Source: Oceanospirillum linum (lineage in GTDB: Bacteria > Pseudomonadota > Gammaproteobacteria > Pseudomonadales > Halomonadaceae). From it: 64,000 bases of DNA. Where the stretch lies: NCBI RefSeq assembly GCF_900182785.1, contig NZ_FXTS01000001.1:558001-622000 (forward strand). The letters run 5' to 3'. Numbering within the stretch: the first letter of the stretch is position 1; every line of letters starts with the position of its first letter. Of the stretch, positions 53,242 to 62,183 are shown one piece after another. The translations under genes were made by a program, and so were the position numbers. The notes beneath the pieces were generated by a model. It was not told where the DNA came from. It did not search any database and saw only the letters and a list, made by a program, of their open reading frames with translations.

Positions 53242-53259
53242 TTCAAACGTATGTTTGAA
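53242..53259 (-). promoter_or_regulatory. PsrA-type operator upstream of a fadE gene
   Basis: TTCAAAC, four bases, GTTTGAA. The core CAAAC-N4-GTTTG fits the PsrA consensus of pseudomonads (a TetR-family repressor of beta-oxidation genes released by long-chain acyl compounds). It lies 96 bases before the start codon. Confidence 0.55.
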
Positions 53260-53413
53260 ACTTAAGTCAGACGAAGATCAGGGTCAAGTGGTATTTTACT
53301 TAAATTGATGCCCAGACGGTCGGGCCAGGATATTAGACGTGCAAAAAAAGCCTGTAGCGTGATGCTTCAGCAATTAGAACCGGCTATCAAATCAACACTA
53401 TAAACCATATAAA

Positions 53414-54178
53414 TCAAACAGTTACTGCAACCTGCTGACCCAATGGCTGAGGTGGAAAACTCAACCCCATGGTGTCAAATCGATCTTTCAGCTGCTGAGC
53501 AACCGTCATGCCTGTTGCACTCTCTTGACCACCCACAAAACTCTGAGGAAAGTTCAGACCAAAAGAAAAACTCTTAGGTTCTTTATATATTCCGGAAGGA
53601 AACTGAGGGTAGAGTTCATCGGGCTCGTTCTGCGAGGGTTCATCTGTCAAACCGGTATCGTTGGAATCTTTGGTGTTCTCAGATTCTGTAACACGCTCAT
53701 GAAAGTCCCTCTCCAGAATCTCTACCCGTGCTTCATTCCCCATTGCCCGAGCTTCAGCGGCAACTTTCAGGTCTTGCTCAGACGGCTGCGCCGGGGCCAA
53801 AGCAGCCCGCTCAACAACCTGGGATTTATCCAAAGTTGCCTCAGGATCATCGGGAACCGGAGAAGTATCTATTGTCACCTGACCACCAACTGCATACTCA
53901 CGACCATCAGGGCCTTCTGTCATATCATACGAGGGTGCAGAAGCATAACGACCACCCACCGAAGCATGGGCTTCTTCGTGGGCCCGAACCTCCTGATCAC
54001 GCTTGCTCAGTTCGGAAATAACCTGATTTTTTTCCCGCTCAAGAAGCGCCTTCTCACTATCAATATCAGCTTGCTCAGCAGCATCGGCATTCACAGTCTC
54101 AGCCGCCCGCTCTTTCTCACGGTAATCCTGGACAAGGCGAGTATATCGAGTTGAACTGCTGACAGAAGGCGTTTCCAT
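53414..54178 (-). CDS. SprA-related putative metalloprotease-like protein
   Basis: A 254-residue protein of the SprA-related family (function unknown). It has a charged coiled-coil N-terminus (about 15-60), then RAHEEAHASVGGRYASAPSYDMTEGPDGREYAVGGQV; HEEAH at 67-71 fits an HExxH zinc-protease motif. The family section continues to about 155, followed by a low-complexity acidic tail. There is no signal peptide. It is monocistronic between a fadE gene and rpoD. Enzyme activity is only suggested by the motif. Confidence 0.75.
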   Translation of the reverse strand: METPSVSSSTRYTRLVQDYREKERAAETVNADAAEQADIDSEKALLEREKNQVISELSKRDQEVRAHEEAHASVGGRYASAPSYDMTEGPDGREYAVGGQVTIDTSPVPDDPEATLDKSQVVERAALAPAQPSEQDLKVAAEARAMGNEARVEILERDFHERVTESENTKDSNDTGLTDEPSQNEPDELYPQFPSGIYKEPKSFSFGLNFPQSFVGGQESATGMTVAQQLKDRFDTMGLSFPPQPLGQQVAVTV

Positions 54179-54498
54179 AAAAATAACCTTTAATGAATGA
54201 TTAGCCAGATATTAACCAATCGAGTGTTCTATTCATTATGGCGAACTTCTCAGTTTTTTTCATAACCTAATATTGTGAAACAGTTCTGACTTATAACAAT
54301 TCATTTTAATACAAGAAAAAAACATGTTATTAGTGCATTGATATATCAGGAGTTTTATAAAATTTTATCCAGAAATGGGAAAAGCACCGCTTCATTGATT
54401 TTTATTCACAAAAAAGCCTCGCAAATAGCGAGGCTTTCATGTTCATGCAAAGTGACGGCCCTGAAACGTTCGGTCATCACTTTTACTGAGTAATAAAT
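54179..54498. other. AT-rich intergenic region
   Basis: This 320-base stretch between the SprA-related gene and rpoD is notably AT-rich around 54240-54400 and holds no gene. The rpoD terminator is at its right end; the promoter of the SprA-related gene should be at its left end, but I cannot place it firmly. Confidence 0.6.
54411..54437 (-). terminator. Terminator after rpoD
   Basis: On the minus strand AAGCCTCGC (54436-54428), a five-base loop and GCGAGGCTT (54422-54414) are followed by T residues. It closes the rpsU-dnaG-rpoD operon. Confidence 0.9.
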
Positions 54499-56307
54499 CT
54501 ACTCATCAATAAAGCTACGAAGGTGCTCAGAGCGCGTAGGATGACGCAATTTACGTAGCGCTTTCGCCTCAATCTGGCGAATACGCTCACGGGTTACATC
54601 AAACTGCTTACCCACTTCCTCCAGCGTATGGTCGGTATTCATATCAATACCAAAACGCATACGCAGAACTTTGGCTTCACGACCTGTAAGCCCACCCAGA
54701 ACAGAACGGGTAGCTTCAATTAAGCCTTCGCCTGTTGCTGTGTCAATCGGTGAATCAGTGCCTACATCTTCAATGAAATCACCCAGATGTGAATCTTCAT
54801 CATCACCGATCGGCGTTTCCATAGAGATCGGCTCTTTAGCGATTTTCAGCACTTTGCGTACTTTATCTTCCGGCATCTCCATACGCTCACCCAGCTCTTC
54901 TGGAGTAGGCTCGCGCCCCATCTCCTGAAGCATCTGGCGTGAAACACGGTTCAGCTTGTTGATCGTTTCGATCATATGCACCGGAATACGGATAGTACGC
55001 GCCTGGTCAGCAATGGAACGGGTAATTGCCTGACGAATCCACCAAGTCGCATACGTCGAGAACTTATAACCCCGACGGTATTCAAACTTATCTACCGCTT
55101 TCATCAGACCGATATTGCCTTCCTGAATCAGATCCAGGAACTGCAAACCACGGTTGGTGTACTTCTTAGCGATGGAGATAACAAGACGCAGGTTAGCTTC
55201 AACCATCTCTTTCTTCGCACGGCGAGCTTTGGCTTCACCAATCGACATGCGACGATTAACTTCTTTAATCTCACTAAGGTTCAGGCTGACATCTTTTTCC
55301 ACAGCCAGAATTTTGCGTTGACATCGCAAAATTTCAATACGCAAAGCTTCCAGCTTTTCAGCATACTTTGGCTTATCAGCCAGTACATTATCTAACCATT
55401 CAAGATTCGTTTCATTGCCTGGGAAAGAGGTAATAAACTCTTTACGCGTCATTTTAGCTTTACGAACACAAAGCTGCATGACCCGACGCTCCTGACGACG
55501 AATTTCATCCATACTGTTACGCACACGAGCAACCATGGCGTCAAAGTTTTTAGGCGTCAGCTTGATAGGCGCAAAATAATCAGCAAGCTCCATCTGAGCA
55601 GCTTTATATTCGGCGCTGTCAGTACCTTTCGTCTCTGATGCATTCAGAACTGCATCGTGCAGCTCCTGCAGACGGGTGAAGCGAATACGGGCCTCTTCCG
55701 GATCCGGGCCACTTTCTGCTTCTTCCTCATCATCAAGATCATCGTCACTTTTGGCACTGGCAACCGGACCTGGCGTTACTTCGCCGTCATCCGGATCAAT
55801 ATAGCCAATAAGCAGATCACTCAGACGACCTTCTTCTGTCTGAGTTTGCTCATAGGTGTCCAGAACCTTCTGAATGGTTCCGGGCAGATACGATACGGCG
55901 TGCATAACCTCGCGCAGACCTTCCTCAATGCGCTTGGCGATCACAATTTCGCCTTCACGTGTCAGAAGCTCTACAGTACCCATCTCACGCATATACATGC
56001 GAACAGGGTCGGTGGTACGACCAACATCAGACTCCACTGCCGCCAATGCAGCAACAGCTTCTTCGGCGACAACTTCATCCGTTGAGGAATCACCATCGGT
56101 CATCAACAGGGTTTCTGCATCAGGTGCTTCCTCAGAAACACTGATACCCATGTCGTTAATCATACGAATAATATCTTCAACCTGATCAGGGTCTGAAATA
56201 TCTTCCGGGAGGTGATCATTTACTTCTGCGTAGGTGAGGTAGCCCTGTTCCTTTCCGCGGGCGATCAATTCCTTCAAGCGCGACTGTTGCTGCTCATTTC
56301 CAGCCAT
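54499..56307 (-). CDS. rpoD: RpoD, primary sigma factor (sigma-70)
   Basis: Housekeeping sigma factor that directs RNA polymerase to most promoters. The 602-residue protein has region 1.1 at the N-terminus, an acidic non-conserved region (about 165-205), region 2 with DLIQEGNIGLMKAVDKFEYRRGYKFSTYATWWIRQAI, region 3, and region 4 with VLRMRFGIDMNTDHTLEEVGKQFDVTRERIRQIEAKALRKLRHP. All DNA-contacting motifs are intact. It is the last gene of the macromolecular synthesis operon, 111 bases after dnaG. Confidence 0.98.
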   Translation of the reverse strand: MAGNEQQQSRLKELIARGKEQGYLTYAEVNDHLPEDISDPDQVEDIIRMINDMGISVSEEAPDAETLLMTDGDSSTDEVVAEEAVAALAAVESDVGRTTDPVRMYMREMGTVELLTREGEIVIAKRIEEGLREVMHAVSYLPGTIQKVLDTYEQTQTEEGRLSDLLIGYIDPDDGEVTPGPVASAKSDDDLDDEEEAESGPDPEEARIRFTRLQELHDAVLNASETKGTDSAEYKAAQMELADYFAPIKLTPKNFDAMVARVRNSMDEIRRQERRVMQLCVRKAKMTRKEFITSFPGNETNLEWLDNVLADKPKYAEKLEALRIEILRCQRKILAVEKDVSLNLSEIKEVNRRMSIGEAKARRAKKEMVEANLRLVISIAKKYTNRGLQFLDLIQEGNIGLMKAVDKFEYRRGYKFSTYATWWIRQAITRSIADQARTIRIPVHMIETINKLNRVSRQMLQEMGREPTPEELGERMEMPEDKVRKVLKIAKEPISMETPIGDDEDSHLGDFIEDVGTDSPIDTATGEGLIEATRSVLGGLTGREAKVLRMRFGIDMNTDHTLEEVGKQFDVTRERIRQIEAKALRKLRHPTRSEHLRSFIDE

Positions 56308-56418
56308 AGATACCCTATCTCAAATGTAGTGCAAAGAACGAGGTGGGAAAAATGCTAAGCGTTCAAATTTAGCACAATTCGGCCTTGACTTCCACCAGAT
56401 TCTAAATTATTGCGAAAC

Positions 56419-58296
56419 TTAAGTACTATTACCATCTGGTTGGCTTTTCTTATTAGCCAGCAGATTCAGTAACATCACCAACTCTTCATTTTCATTTTTG
56501 GTCAGCTTCTGACCAGAACGGCTTTTTCTCGTCAACTCATCAAAACGTTGATTGTGCTGATATTCACGCCGTTTAAGCTCCAGAGACCGGAGCCATTCTT
56601 TAAATTCTGAGACAATAAATTCTTCAGCGAGCACTTCTTCCAATGCAATTTGATCTAACAAACGGCCCGTTTCCGTACCATACCAGTGCGCCTGTAGTGA
56701 GGAGGTGGTGGCACCTGGAGTACATTTCAAGTACTCGAAGACGAGATCGAAGACCTTTCCCCAGAAAAAATCCTTGTTTTCTTCGATGATCTCTTTTAAT
56801 TGCTGCTGCTCAACATCGGATAAAGCCTGGCAAATATGGGGGTAGCGTACAGCCCACACAAGCAGTTTATAAGCATATGTGGTGGACAGTTTTACCTCAG
56901 GATTCTTGTCGGCCGGTGCGCCGGTTTCTACAGCATAATCCGGAATAATATCAACAGGCTGACTCTGTACTGGCTCATGTGAAGCAGCCACCAGAGAGTT
57001 ATCAATCTGAGCACGAACGCCATCAGCATCCACACCGACGATCTCTGCCAGCTTCTGAATGAGTAGCGTACGCAGAATGCCTGCGGGAATTTTCTTAAAG
57101 TAAGGTATCGCCTTCTGTATCAGCAGCGCCTTACCTTCCGGCTCCAGAGGGTTCAAACTCTGCTGAAGAAAGCGGAACAGGTACTCAGAGAGTGAGTCCG
57201 CGCGAACAATACGCTGTTCGAACAGATTCTTACCGTTTGCCCGCACAAGCGTGTCAGGGTCCTGCCCCTCAGGCAGAAACATAAAACGGGCCTGACGACC
57301 GTCAATCATATGAGGCAATACGTTATCTAAAGCTCTCTCTGCCGCACGCTTACCCGCTTTGTCACCATCAAAACAAAACACCACTTCAGGAACGACTTTA
57401 AACAAGCGCTCCATATGCTCAGAAGTTGCGGATGTACCCAGCGTTGCTACGGCATACGAAATGCCCGCTTCTGCCAGCGCCACCACATCCATATAACCTT
57501 CAACAACCAACAGACGCTCTAACTGGCCCGGTGATGTTTTTGCCTCATAAAGACCGTAAAGTTCACGCCCTTTCTGAAAAACCGGCGTTTCCGGGGAATT
57601 CAGGTATTTAGGTTTTTCATCGCCAAGAACACGGCCACCAAAGGCGATCACTTTGCCGCGCCAGTCCCGAATCGGAAACATGATACGGTTACGAAAGCGA
57701 TCATAACTGCGCCCGGTGTCTTCTTTCTGAACCAGAAGACCCAGACTAACCTGCTCGCCCTCACTTATACTCTGACCTGCAAGATATTTTTTAAGTAGCT
57801 CCCAACCATCCGGTGCATACCCAATACCAAAACGTTCAACAGTTTCCGGCTTCAGGCCACGATGCTGAAGATAAGCCTGGGCTCGCTGACAACCCTCGGC
57901 TACCTGGAGAGAGTTACGATAAAACTGAGCGGCTAACTCAAGAGTTTCAGCTGATTTTTTTGCCGCCTGACGTTTTTTAGCTTCAGCGGGATTCTCATCC
58001 CTAGGCACTTCCATGCCCAACTGTTTGGCAAGATCTTCGATGGCTTCAACATAGCCTAAGCCATCATGCTCCATAAGGAAGCCGATAGCATTGCCATGAG
58101 CTCCGCAGCCAAAGCAATGATAGAACTGCTTATCCTGACTAACAGTAAAGGAAGGCGTTTTTTCGTTGTGAAATGGGCACAGGCCGTGCCAGTTGCGACC
58201 ACTTTTTTTAAGCTTAACCGCACTTCCCACTACATCAACGATGTCTGCGCGTGCGACAAGGTCATCGATAAAATATTGAGGAATCCGACCGGCCAT
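56419..58296 (-). CDS. dnaG: DnaG primase
   Basis: RNA primase that starts Okazaki fragments and interacts with DnaB. The 625-residue protein has the CHC2 zinc finger (C40, H43, C61, C64), the RNA-polymerase core with KFGIGYAPDGW-like segment, the TOPRIM motifs VVEGYMDVVALAEAG and FDGDKAGKRAAER, and a C-terminal helicase-interaction domain of about 180 residues. It follows rpsU after 166 bases that contain a terminator-like attenuator and precedes rpoD. Confidence 0.98.
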   Translation of the reverse strand: MAGRIPQYFIDDLVARADIVDVVGSAVKLKKSGRNWHGLCPFHNEKTPSFTVSQDKQFYHCFGCGAHGNAIGFLMEHDGLGYVEAIEDLAKQLGMEVPRDENPAEAKKRQAAKKSAETLELAAQFYRNSLQVAEGCQRAQAYLQHRGLKPETVERFGIGYAPDGWELLKKYLAGQSISEGEQVSLGLLVQKEDTGRSYDRFRNRIMFPIRDWRGKVIAFGGRVLGDEKPKYLNSPETPVFQKGRELYGLYEAKTSPGQLERLLVVEGYMDVVALAEAGISYAVATLGTSATSEHMERLFKVVPEVVFCFDGDKAGKRAAERALDNVLPHMIDGRQARFMFLPEGQDPDTLVRANGKNLFEQRIVRADSLSEYLFRFLQQSLNPLEPEGKALLIQKAIPYFKKIPAGILRTLLIQKLAEIVGVDADGVRAQIDNSLVAASHEPVQSQPVDIIPDYAVETGAPADKNPEVKLSTTYAYKLLVWAVRYPHICQALSDVEQQQLKEIIEENKDFFWGKVFDLVFEYLKCTPGATTSSLQAHWYGTETGRLLDQIALEEVLAEEFIVSEFKEWLRSLELKRREYQHNQRFDELTRKSRSGQKLTKNENEELVMLLNLLANKKSQPDGNST

Positions 58297-58383
58297 AAGG
58301 GCACTAACTACCTAACGAAAATAGAATTCAGACAAGAAGCTGCCAGAAAAAAGCAGCTATGATTTTGCAGGCAATGCAAAATG

Positions 58384-58416
58384 AAAAACGGCCGCCGGTT
58401 AAGGCAGCCGTTTTTA
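58384..58416 (-). terminator. Attenuating terminator between rpsU and dnaG
   Basis: A hairpin on the minus strand with arms AAAACGGC and GCCGTTTT, inner GCC/GGC, is followed by T residues. A terminator at this place lowers dnaG relative to rpsU expression in E. coli, and the same is likely here. Confidence 0.85.
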
Positions 58417-58462
58417 CCCCTAAAAAGACAACCGTGCAGACCAAGGTCTGCAGAGAGGTTGC

Positions 58463-58678
58463 TTAGTACAGACGCTCGAAACGTTTCTGCTCGCGCTGTA
58501 CCTTTTTAGCGTGACGCTTAACAGCAGCAGCTGCCTTACGCTTACGAACCCAAGTTGGCTTTTCGTAAAATTCACGACGACGAACTTCGGCTAAGATTCC
58601 AGCTTTCTCACAAGAACGTTTGAAACGACGCAGAGCAACGTCAAACGGCTCATTGTCTTTAACTTTAACAGCAGGCAT
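58463..58678 (-). CDS. rpsU: Ribosomal protein bS21
   Basis: Small basic 30S protein needed for initiation. The 71-residue protein begins MPAVKVKDNEPFDVALRRFKR and ends in a Lys/Arg-rich tail (KVQREQKRFERLY), as in all gammaproteobacteria. First gene of rpsU-dnaG-rpoD, divergent from tsaD. Confidence 0.99.
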   Translation of the reverse strand: MPAVKVKDNEPFDVALRRFKRSCEKAGILAEVRRREFYEKPTWVRKRKAAAAVKRHAKKVQREQKRFERLY

Positions 58679-58722
58679 TAAAGACTCACCACCTTAAAAA
58701 GTAATAGGATTGAAATTAGAGA

Positions 58723-58791
58723 TGTCACCAAAAACGGTGACATGCCTTAGGGGACGCATGATTCTATAGGCTTTGATCACCCCATGCAAAC
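58723..58791 (-). promoter_or_regulatory. rpsU promoter and leader hairpin
   Basis: On the minus strand TTTGCA (58791-58786), 16 bases, TATAGA (58769-58764). Downstream in the leader is a perfect 8-bp hairpin (ATGTCACC/GGTGACAT, 58744-58723, six-base loop) about 45 bases before the start codon. It could serve autoregulation by bS21; that is inference. Confidence 0.5.
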
Positions 58792-58903
58792 GGCTTTAGG
58801 GGCTGTGCTTATGCTTTTTTTACCTAATCCTCGGCTTTTAGTGCCATTTTCAGACTCACATAGGTAGAATTGCCCCTAATCTTTCAAGTAGTTAGTGAAC
58901 CTC

Positions 58904-59953
58904 ATGCGCGTACTCGGAATCGAAACATCCTGTGATGAAACAGGTTTAGCTATTTATGACTCAGAGCTTGGTTTATTAGCCCACGCCCTGTTCAGTCAGA
59001 TTGATATGCATATCCCATATGGTGGCGTAGTCCCTGAACTAGCGTCCCGTGACCATGTGCGCAAACTGCTCCCCCTGACAAAGCAAGTAATGGCTGAAGC
59101 TGACAGTAAAGCTGAAGATATTGATGCGATCTGCTATACCTCCGGCCCCGGCCTTATTGGCGCATTGATGGTTGGCGCCTCTACAGCTCAGGCATTAGCG
59201 CTGGCCTGGGACAAACCTTGCCTTGGTGTGCACCATATGGAAGGGCATTTGCTGGCCCCTATGCTGGAAAAAACGCCTCCGGAATTTCCATTTGTCGCGC
59301 TTCTTGTTTCCGGTGGGCATACTCAGTTGATCGACGTGCAGGGTATTGGACAATATGAAATGCTGGGTGAAAGCATTGATGATGCAGCAGGTGAGGCCTT
59401 TGACAAAGCGGCTAAAATGATGGGGCTCCCTTACCCCGGAGGACCTCATATCGCTCGTTTTGCAGAAAGAGGCACCCCTGGCCGCTATCTTTTCCCGCGC
59501 CCGATGACCAATCGCCCAGGTTTGGATTTCAGTTTCAGCGGCCTGAAAACCTTCACCCTGAACACCGTGGAAGCCGCGAAAAAAGCCAATAGTGACGAAC
59601 TGACTGATGAAGCGCGCGCGGACATAGCATTAGCATTTCAGGATGCCGTTGTTGACACACTGGTGATCAAATGCAAACGGGCGCTCAAGCAAACAGGCCG
59701 AAAAAAACTGGTGATCGCTGGCGGTGTTAGTGCTAATAAAGACCTGCGTGAAAAACTTGAAGCTATAATGACCGGCATGGGTGGCCAGGTGTACTACCCT
59801 CGAAATGAATTTTGTACCGACAATGGCGCTATGATCGCCTATGCAGGCTGCCAACGTCTGATGGCAGGTCATCAAAATGACAGGCAGATCAAGGTGCAGC
59901 CTCGCTGGCCATTAACAGACTTACCTCCGTTAGCGTCATCAGCCAAACAGTGA
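58904..59953 (+). CDS. tsaD: TsaD, tRNA t6A37 threonylcarbamoyltransferase
   Basis: Catalytic subunit of the complex that makes threonylcarbamoyladenosine at position 37 of ANN-decoding tRNAs. With the ATG at 58904 (MRVLGIETSCDETG) the protein is 349 residues; a GTG at 58895 would add three. Metal ligands are in VHHMEGH and the C-terminal FCTDNGAMIAYAG, and the Kae1 motifs ALLVSGGHTQLI and VIAGGVSANKDLR are intact. Divergent from rpsU, the usual arrangement in this group. Confidence 0.97.
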   Translation: MRVLGIETSCDETGLAIYDSELGLLAHALFSQIDMHIPYGGVVPELASRDHVRKLLPLTKQVMAEADSKAEDIDAICYTSGPGLIGALMVGASTAQALALAWDKPCLGVHHMEGHLLAPMLEKTPPEFPFVALLVSGGHTQLIDVQGIGQYEMLGESIDDAAGEAFDKAAKMMGLPYPGGPHIARFAERGTPGRYLFPRPMTNRPGLDFSFSGLKTFTLNTVEAAKKANSDELTDEARADIALAFQDAVVDTLVIKCKRALKQTGRKKLVIAGGVSANKDLREKLEAIMTGMGGQVYYPRNEFCTDNGAMIAYAGCQRLMAGHQNDRQIKVQPRWPLTDLPPLASSAKQ

Positions 59954-60006
59954 ACGAGCGTCAGTTAACACTACATCAATAATCAGCAGTAAACATAGGT
60001 GATGGT

Positions 60007-60399
60007 TTGGACCGGGTTTTTATTGAAGGCTTGAAAGTTGACGCCCTGATCGGGGTGTACGACTGGGAACGTGAAATTTTACAGCCACTGGAGTTCGATA
60101 TCGAGATGGCTACAGACATACGCCCTGCAGCAGCATCTGATGAACTGTCACTGACATTGGATTATTTTTCAATCAGCCAGGCCATTACGACACTCGTGAA
60201 AAACGCCTCATTCAAGCTGATAGAGTCTCTGGCTGAAGCTGTTAGCCAGCTGATCCGCGAGAAGTTCGGTGTTTGCTGGGTAAAAGTAAAAGTCAGCAAA
60301 CCTGGTGCAGTACCCAATACCCGGAATGTAGCGGTTCAAATCGAAAGAGGTTCACTGAGCAGCTCTGCAGACCAAATAGTTTCCGGAGTCGCACAATGA
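60007..60399 (+). CDS. folB: Dihydroneopterin aldolase
   Basis: Folate enzyme that releases glycolaldehyde from dihydroneopterin. The 130-residue protein starts with TTG at 60007, preceded by AGG at seven bases; the resulting MDRVFIEGLKVDALIGVYDWERE aligns with E. coli FolB from its first residue. Active-site residues are in IGVYDWERE and the segment LIESLAEAVSQLI, with VSKPGAVP at the C-terminus. It overlaps folK by four bases. The paralog folX is at 36918. Confidence 0.93.
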   Translation: MDRVFIEGLKVDALIGVYDWEREILQPLEFDIEMATDIRPAAASDELSLTLDYFSISQAITTLVKNASFKLIESLAEAVSQLIREKFGVCWVKVKVSKPGAVPNTRNVAVQIERGSLSSSADQIVSGVAQ

Positions 60400-60878
60400 G
60401 TCGCGTCTATCTGAGTCTCGGCAGCAATATCAACCCCAAACACAATATCCGGGAGGGCATCGCAACCCTTAACCTGCGCTTCGGGCAGATGCAGCTATCT
60501 CCCATCATTGAAAGCGAGCCTGTAGGCTTTATCGGTGACCCCTTTATCAACCTGATCACGACCCTTGAAACCGAACTACCCATTTCAGAGCTCAGCAGCC
60601 AGCTGCGTTTGATTGAATATGACTTTGGCCGAGAGGATAATGCTCCCAAATTTAGCGGGCGCACACTGGATATCGATATTGTTCTGGTGGATCAGCTTGA
60701 AGGGGAACACTTCGGTTTAACACTCCCTCGAAAAGACCTGTTTGAGCATGGCTATATGCTTTACCCCCTGTCTTTGATGGAGCCTGAACTGATTCCACCG
60801 GGTCAGGAGAAAACAGTCCAAGAGCTTTGGCAGCAATTCCCCTTCCCGGAACAAAAACTTTGGCTTACAGAGCTCTGA
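60396..60878 (+). CDS. folK: HPPK, 6-hydroxymethyl-dihydropterin pyrophosphokinase
   Basis: Transfers pyrophosphate from ATP to 6-hydroxymethyl-dihydropterin, the next step after FolB. With the ATG at 60396 (overlapping the folB stop as ATGA) it is 160 residues. Motifs are YLSLGSNINPKHNIREG, ESEPVGFIGDPFINLI, SGRTLDIDIVL (Asp pair binding Mg) and FEHGYMLYPLSLMEP. It overlaps the convergent cca gene by 14 bases. Confidence 0.95.
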   Translation: MSRVYLSLGSNINPKHNIREGIATLNLRFGQMQLSPIIESEPVGFIGDPFINLITTLETELPISELSSQLRLIEYDFGREDNAPKFSGRTLDIDIVLVDQLEGEHFGLTLPRKDLFEHGYMLYPLSLMEPELIPPGQEKTVQELWQQFPFPEQKLWLTEL

Positions 60879-61998
60879 AGGCCTGATCAATCAATTTAAG
60901 GCGCTGCGCCTTAATTGCAGCGCCGATTGCCGGTCCTTTTAATCCCTGTTGAACAAATTTTTTAGCGGTGACATTTTCCATTGCCTCAGCCAAGGACTGC
61001 CACCACTCTTTTATATCATTTTTATCAGGCTGCCAGAGAGACAACCAGGCTTCAAAAAAACCTCCCTGTCTAAACGCACCGGAACTCTCAAGCAGAGACA
61101 AACAAAGCAGGGCATCCTGCTCTGGCTCAGTATTAAGAAGTGACCAGAATTTCTGTACCAGCAAAGCAAAACCAAGATAATGCTTAGGTGCCTTTATCCG
61201 GTGACAAAGTGATTCAATCGCATCCGGCGTCAACTCATGCAGTAACCATCCCCAGTTCAGCAACCCGCGCTCAGTTTTATCTTTCTCTGACAAATGCTCA
61301 GGCAAGTAAAAATGCTGGCTTGATAGCTCTTTGAACCAATAATTGAGCCCACCAACCCTCTGAAGTGCTGCCAGATATTGCTCAGGATTTCTCTCCTGAA
61401 GCGCTTTCTCTGTTTCCGACCAGACACGCTCAGCAGAAAGTTGCTCCAACTCCTCTGCCGCAACCAACTCTGCCATTAATTGCAACGTCTCGGGAGCAAT
61501 TGAAAACCCCAGCCTATAAAAGCGAGCCAAAAATCTTGCGCCGCGCAATACTCTTAAAGGATCTTCAGCAAATGCAGGAGAGACATGCCGCAAAAGCTTC
61601 AGCTCCAAGTCTTTCAGCCCCCCGTAAGGGTCGTGGATATTCCCGTTTATATCCTTTGCCATAGCGTTAATCGTAAAATCCCGCCGCATCAGATCTTCTT
61701 CGAGTGTCACATCAGGTGATGTATGGCAAACAAACCCCTGATAACCTTTACCGGTTTTGCGCTCTGTCCTGGCTAATGCATACTCCTCTTTTGTATCCGG
61801 GTGCAGAAAAACAGGAAAGTCTTTGCCGACCTGAACAAAGCCTGCCGCTTTTAGCTCCTCTGGTATAGCACCAACAACCAGCCAGTCCCTGTCATAAGCT
61901 TCCACCCCCAGCAGCTCATCTCTTACCGGACCACCAACAAGGTACACCTCACCACTTAAAAAAGAAGAATCATCATCAGAAGATAAAAACTGGCTCAT
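60865..61998 (-). CDS. cca: CCA-adding tRNA nucleotidyltransferase
   Basis: Class II nucleotidyltransferase that adds or repairs tRNA 3' CCA ends. The 377-residue protein has the head motif GGPVRDELLG (22-31) with catalytic D36 and D38 in YDRDW, RRDFTINAMA, the adenine/cytosine template region DPYGGLKDLELKLLRHV and EDPLRVLRGARFLARF. It is shorter than E. coli Cca (412) and I see no HD phosphohydrolase motif in the C-terminal part. Convergent with folK, overlapping by 14 bases. Confidence 0.93.
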   Translation of the reverse strand: MSQFLSSDDDSSFLSGEVYLVGGPVRDELLGVEAYDRDWLVVGAIPEELKAAGFVQVGKDFPVFLHPDTKEEYALARTERKTGKGYQGFVCHTSPDVTLEEDLMRRDFTINAMAKDINGNIHDPYGGLKDLELKLLRHVSPAFAEDPLRVLRGARFLARFYRLGFSIAPETLQLMAELVAAEELEQLSAERVWSETEKALQERNPEQYLAALQRVGGLNYWFKELSSQHFYLPEHLSEKDKTERGLLNWGWLLHELTPDAIESLCHRIKAPKHYLGFALLVQKFWSLLNTEPEQDALLCLSLLESSGAFRQGGFFEAWLSLWQPDKNDIKEWWQSLAEAMENVTAKKFVQQGLKGPAIGAAIKAQRLKLIDQAFRAL

Positions 61999-62183
61999 TT
62001 TTTGCTAAACCTTAGTTATTAAACGAATTAAAGTTTAATTTTCTGCAGGTTAACCTTCAGTCACACTAAACTTTGCGGAAGTGTTGCCGATAATCATCGG
62101 TATAGTTTTCGACTCAACTCACATTATAAAGCTGCAAAGCAGAATGTTTGGTTGAATTCGTATCAAAATGTCAGGAAGAACCG

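Noticed and set aside
60007..60009. TTG start of folB as a sign of a broken gene
   Set aside because: The ribosome-binding site is well placed and the protein aligns with E. coli FolB from residue 1.
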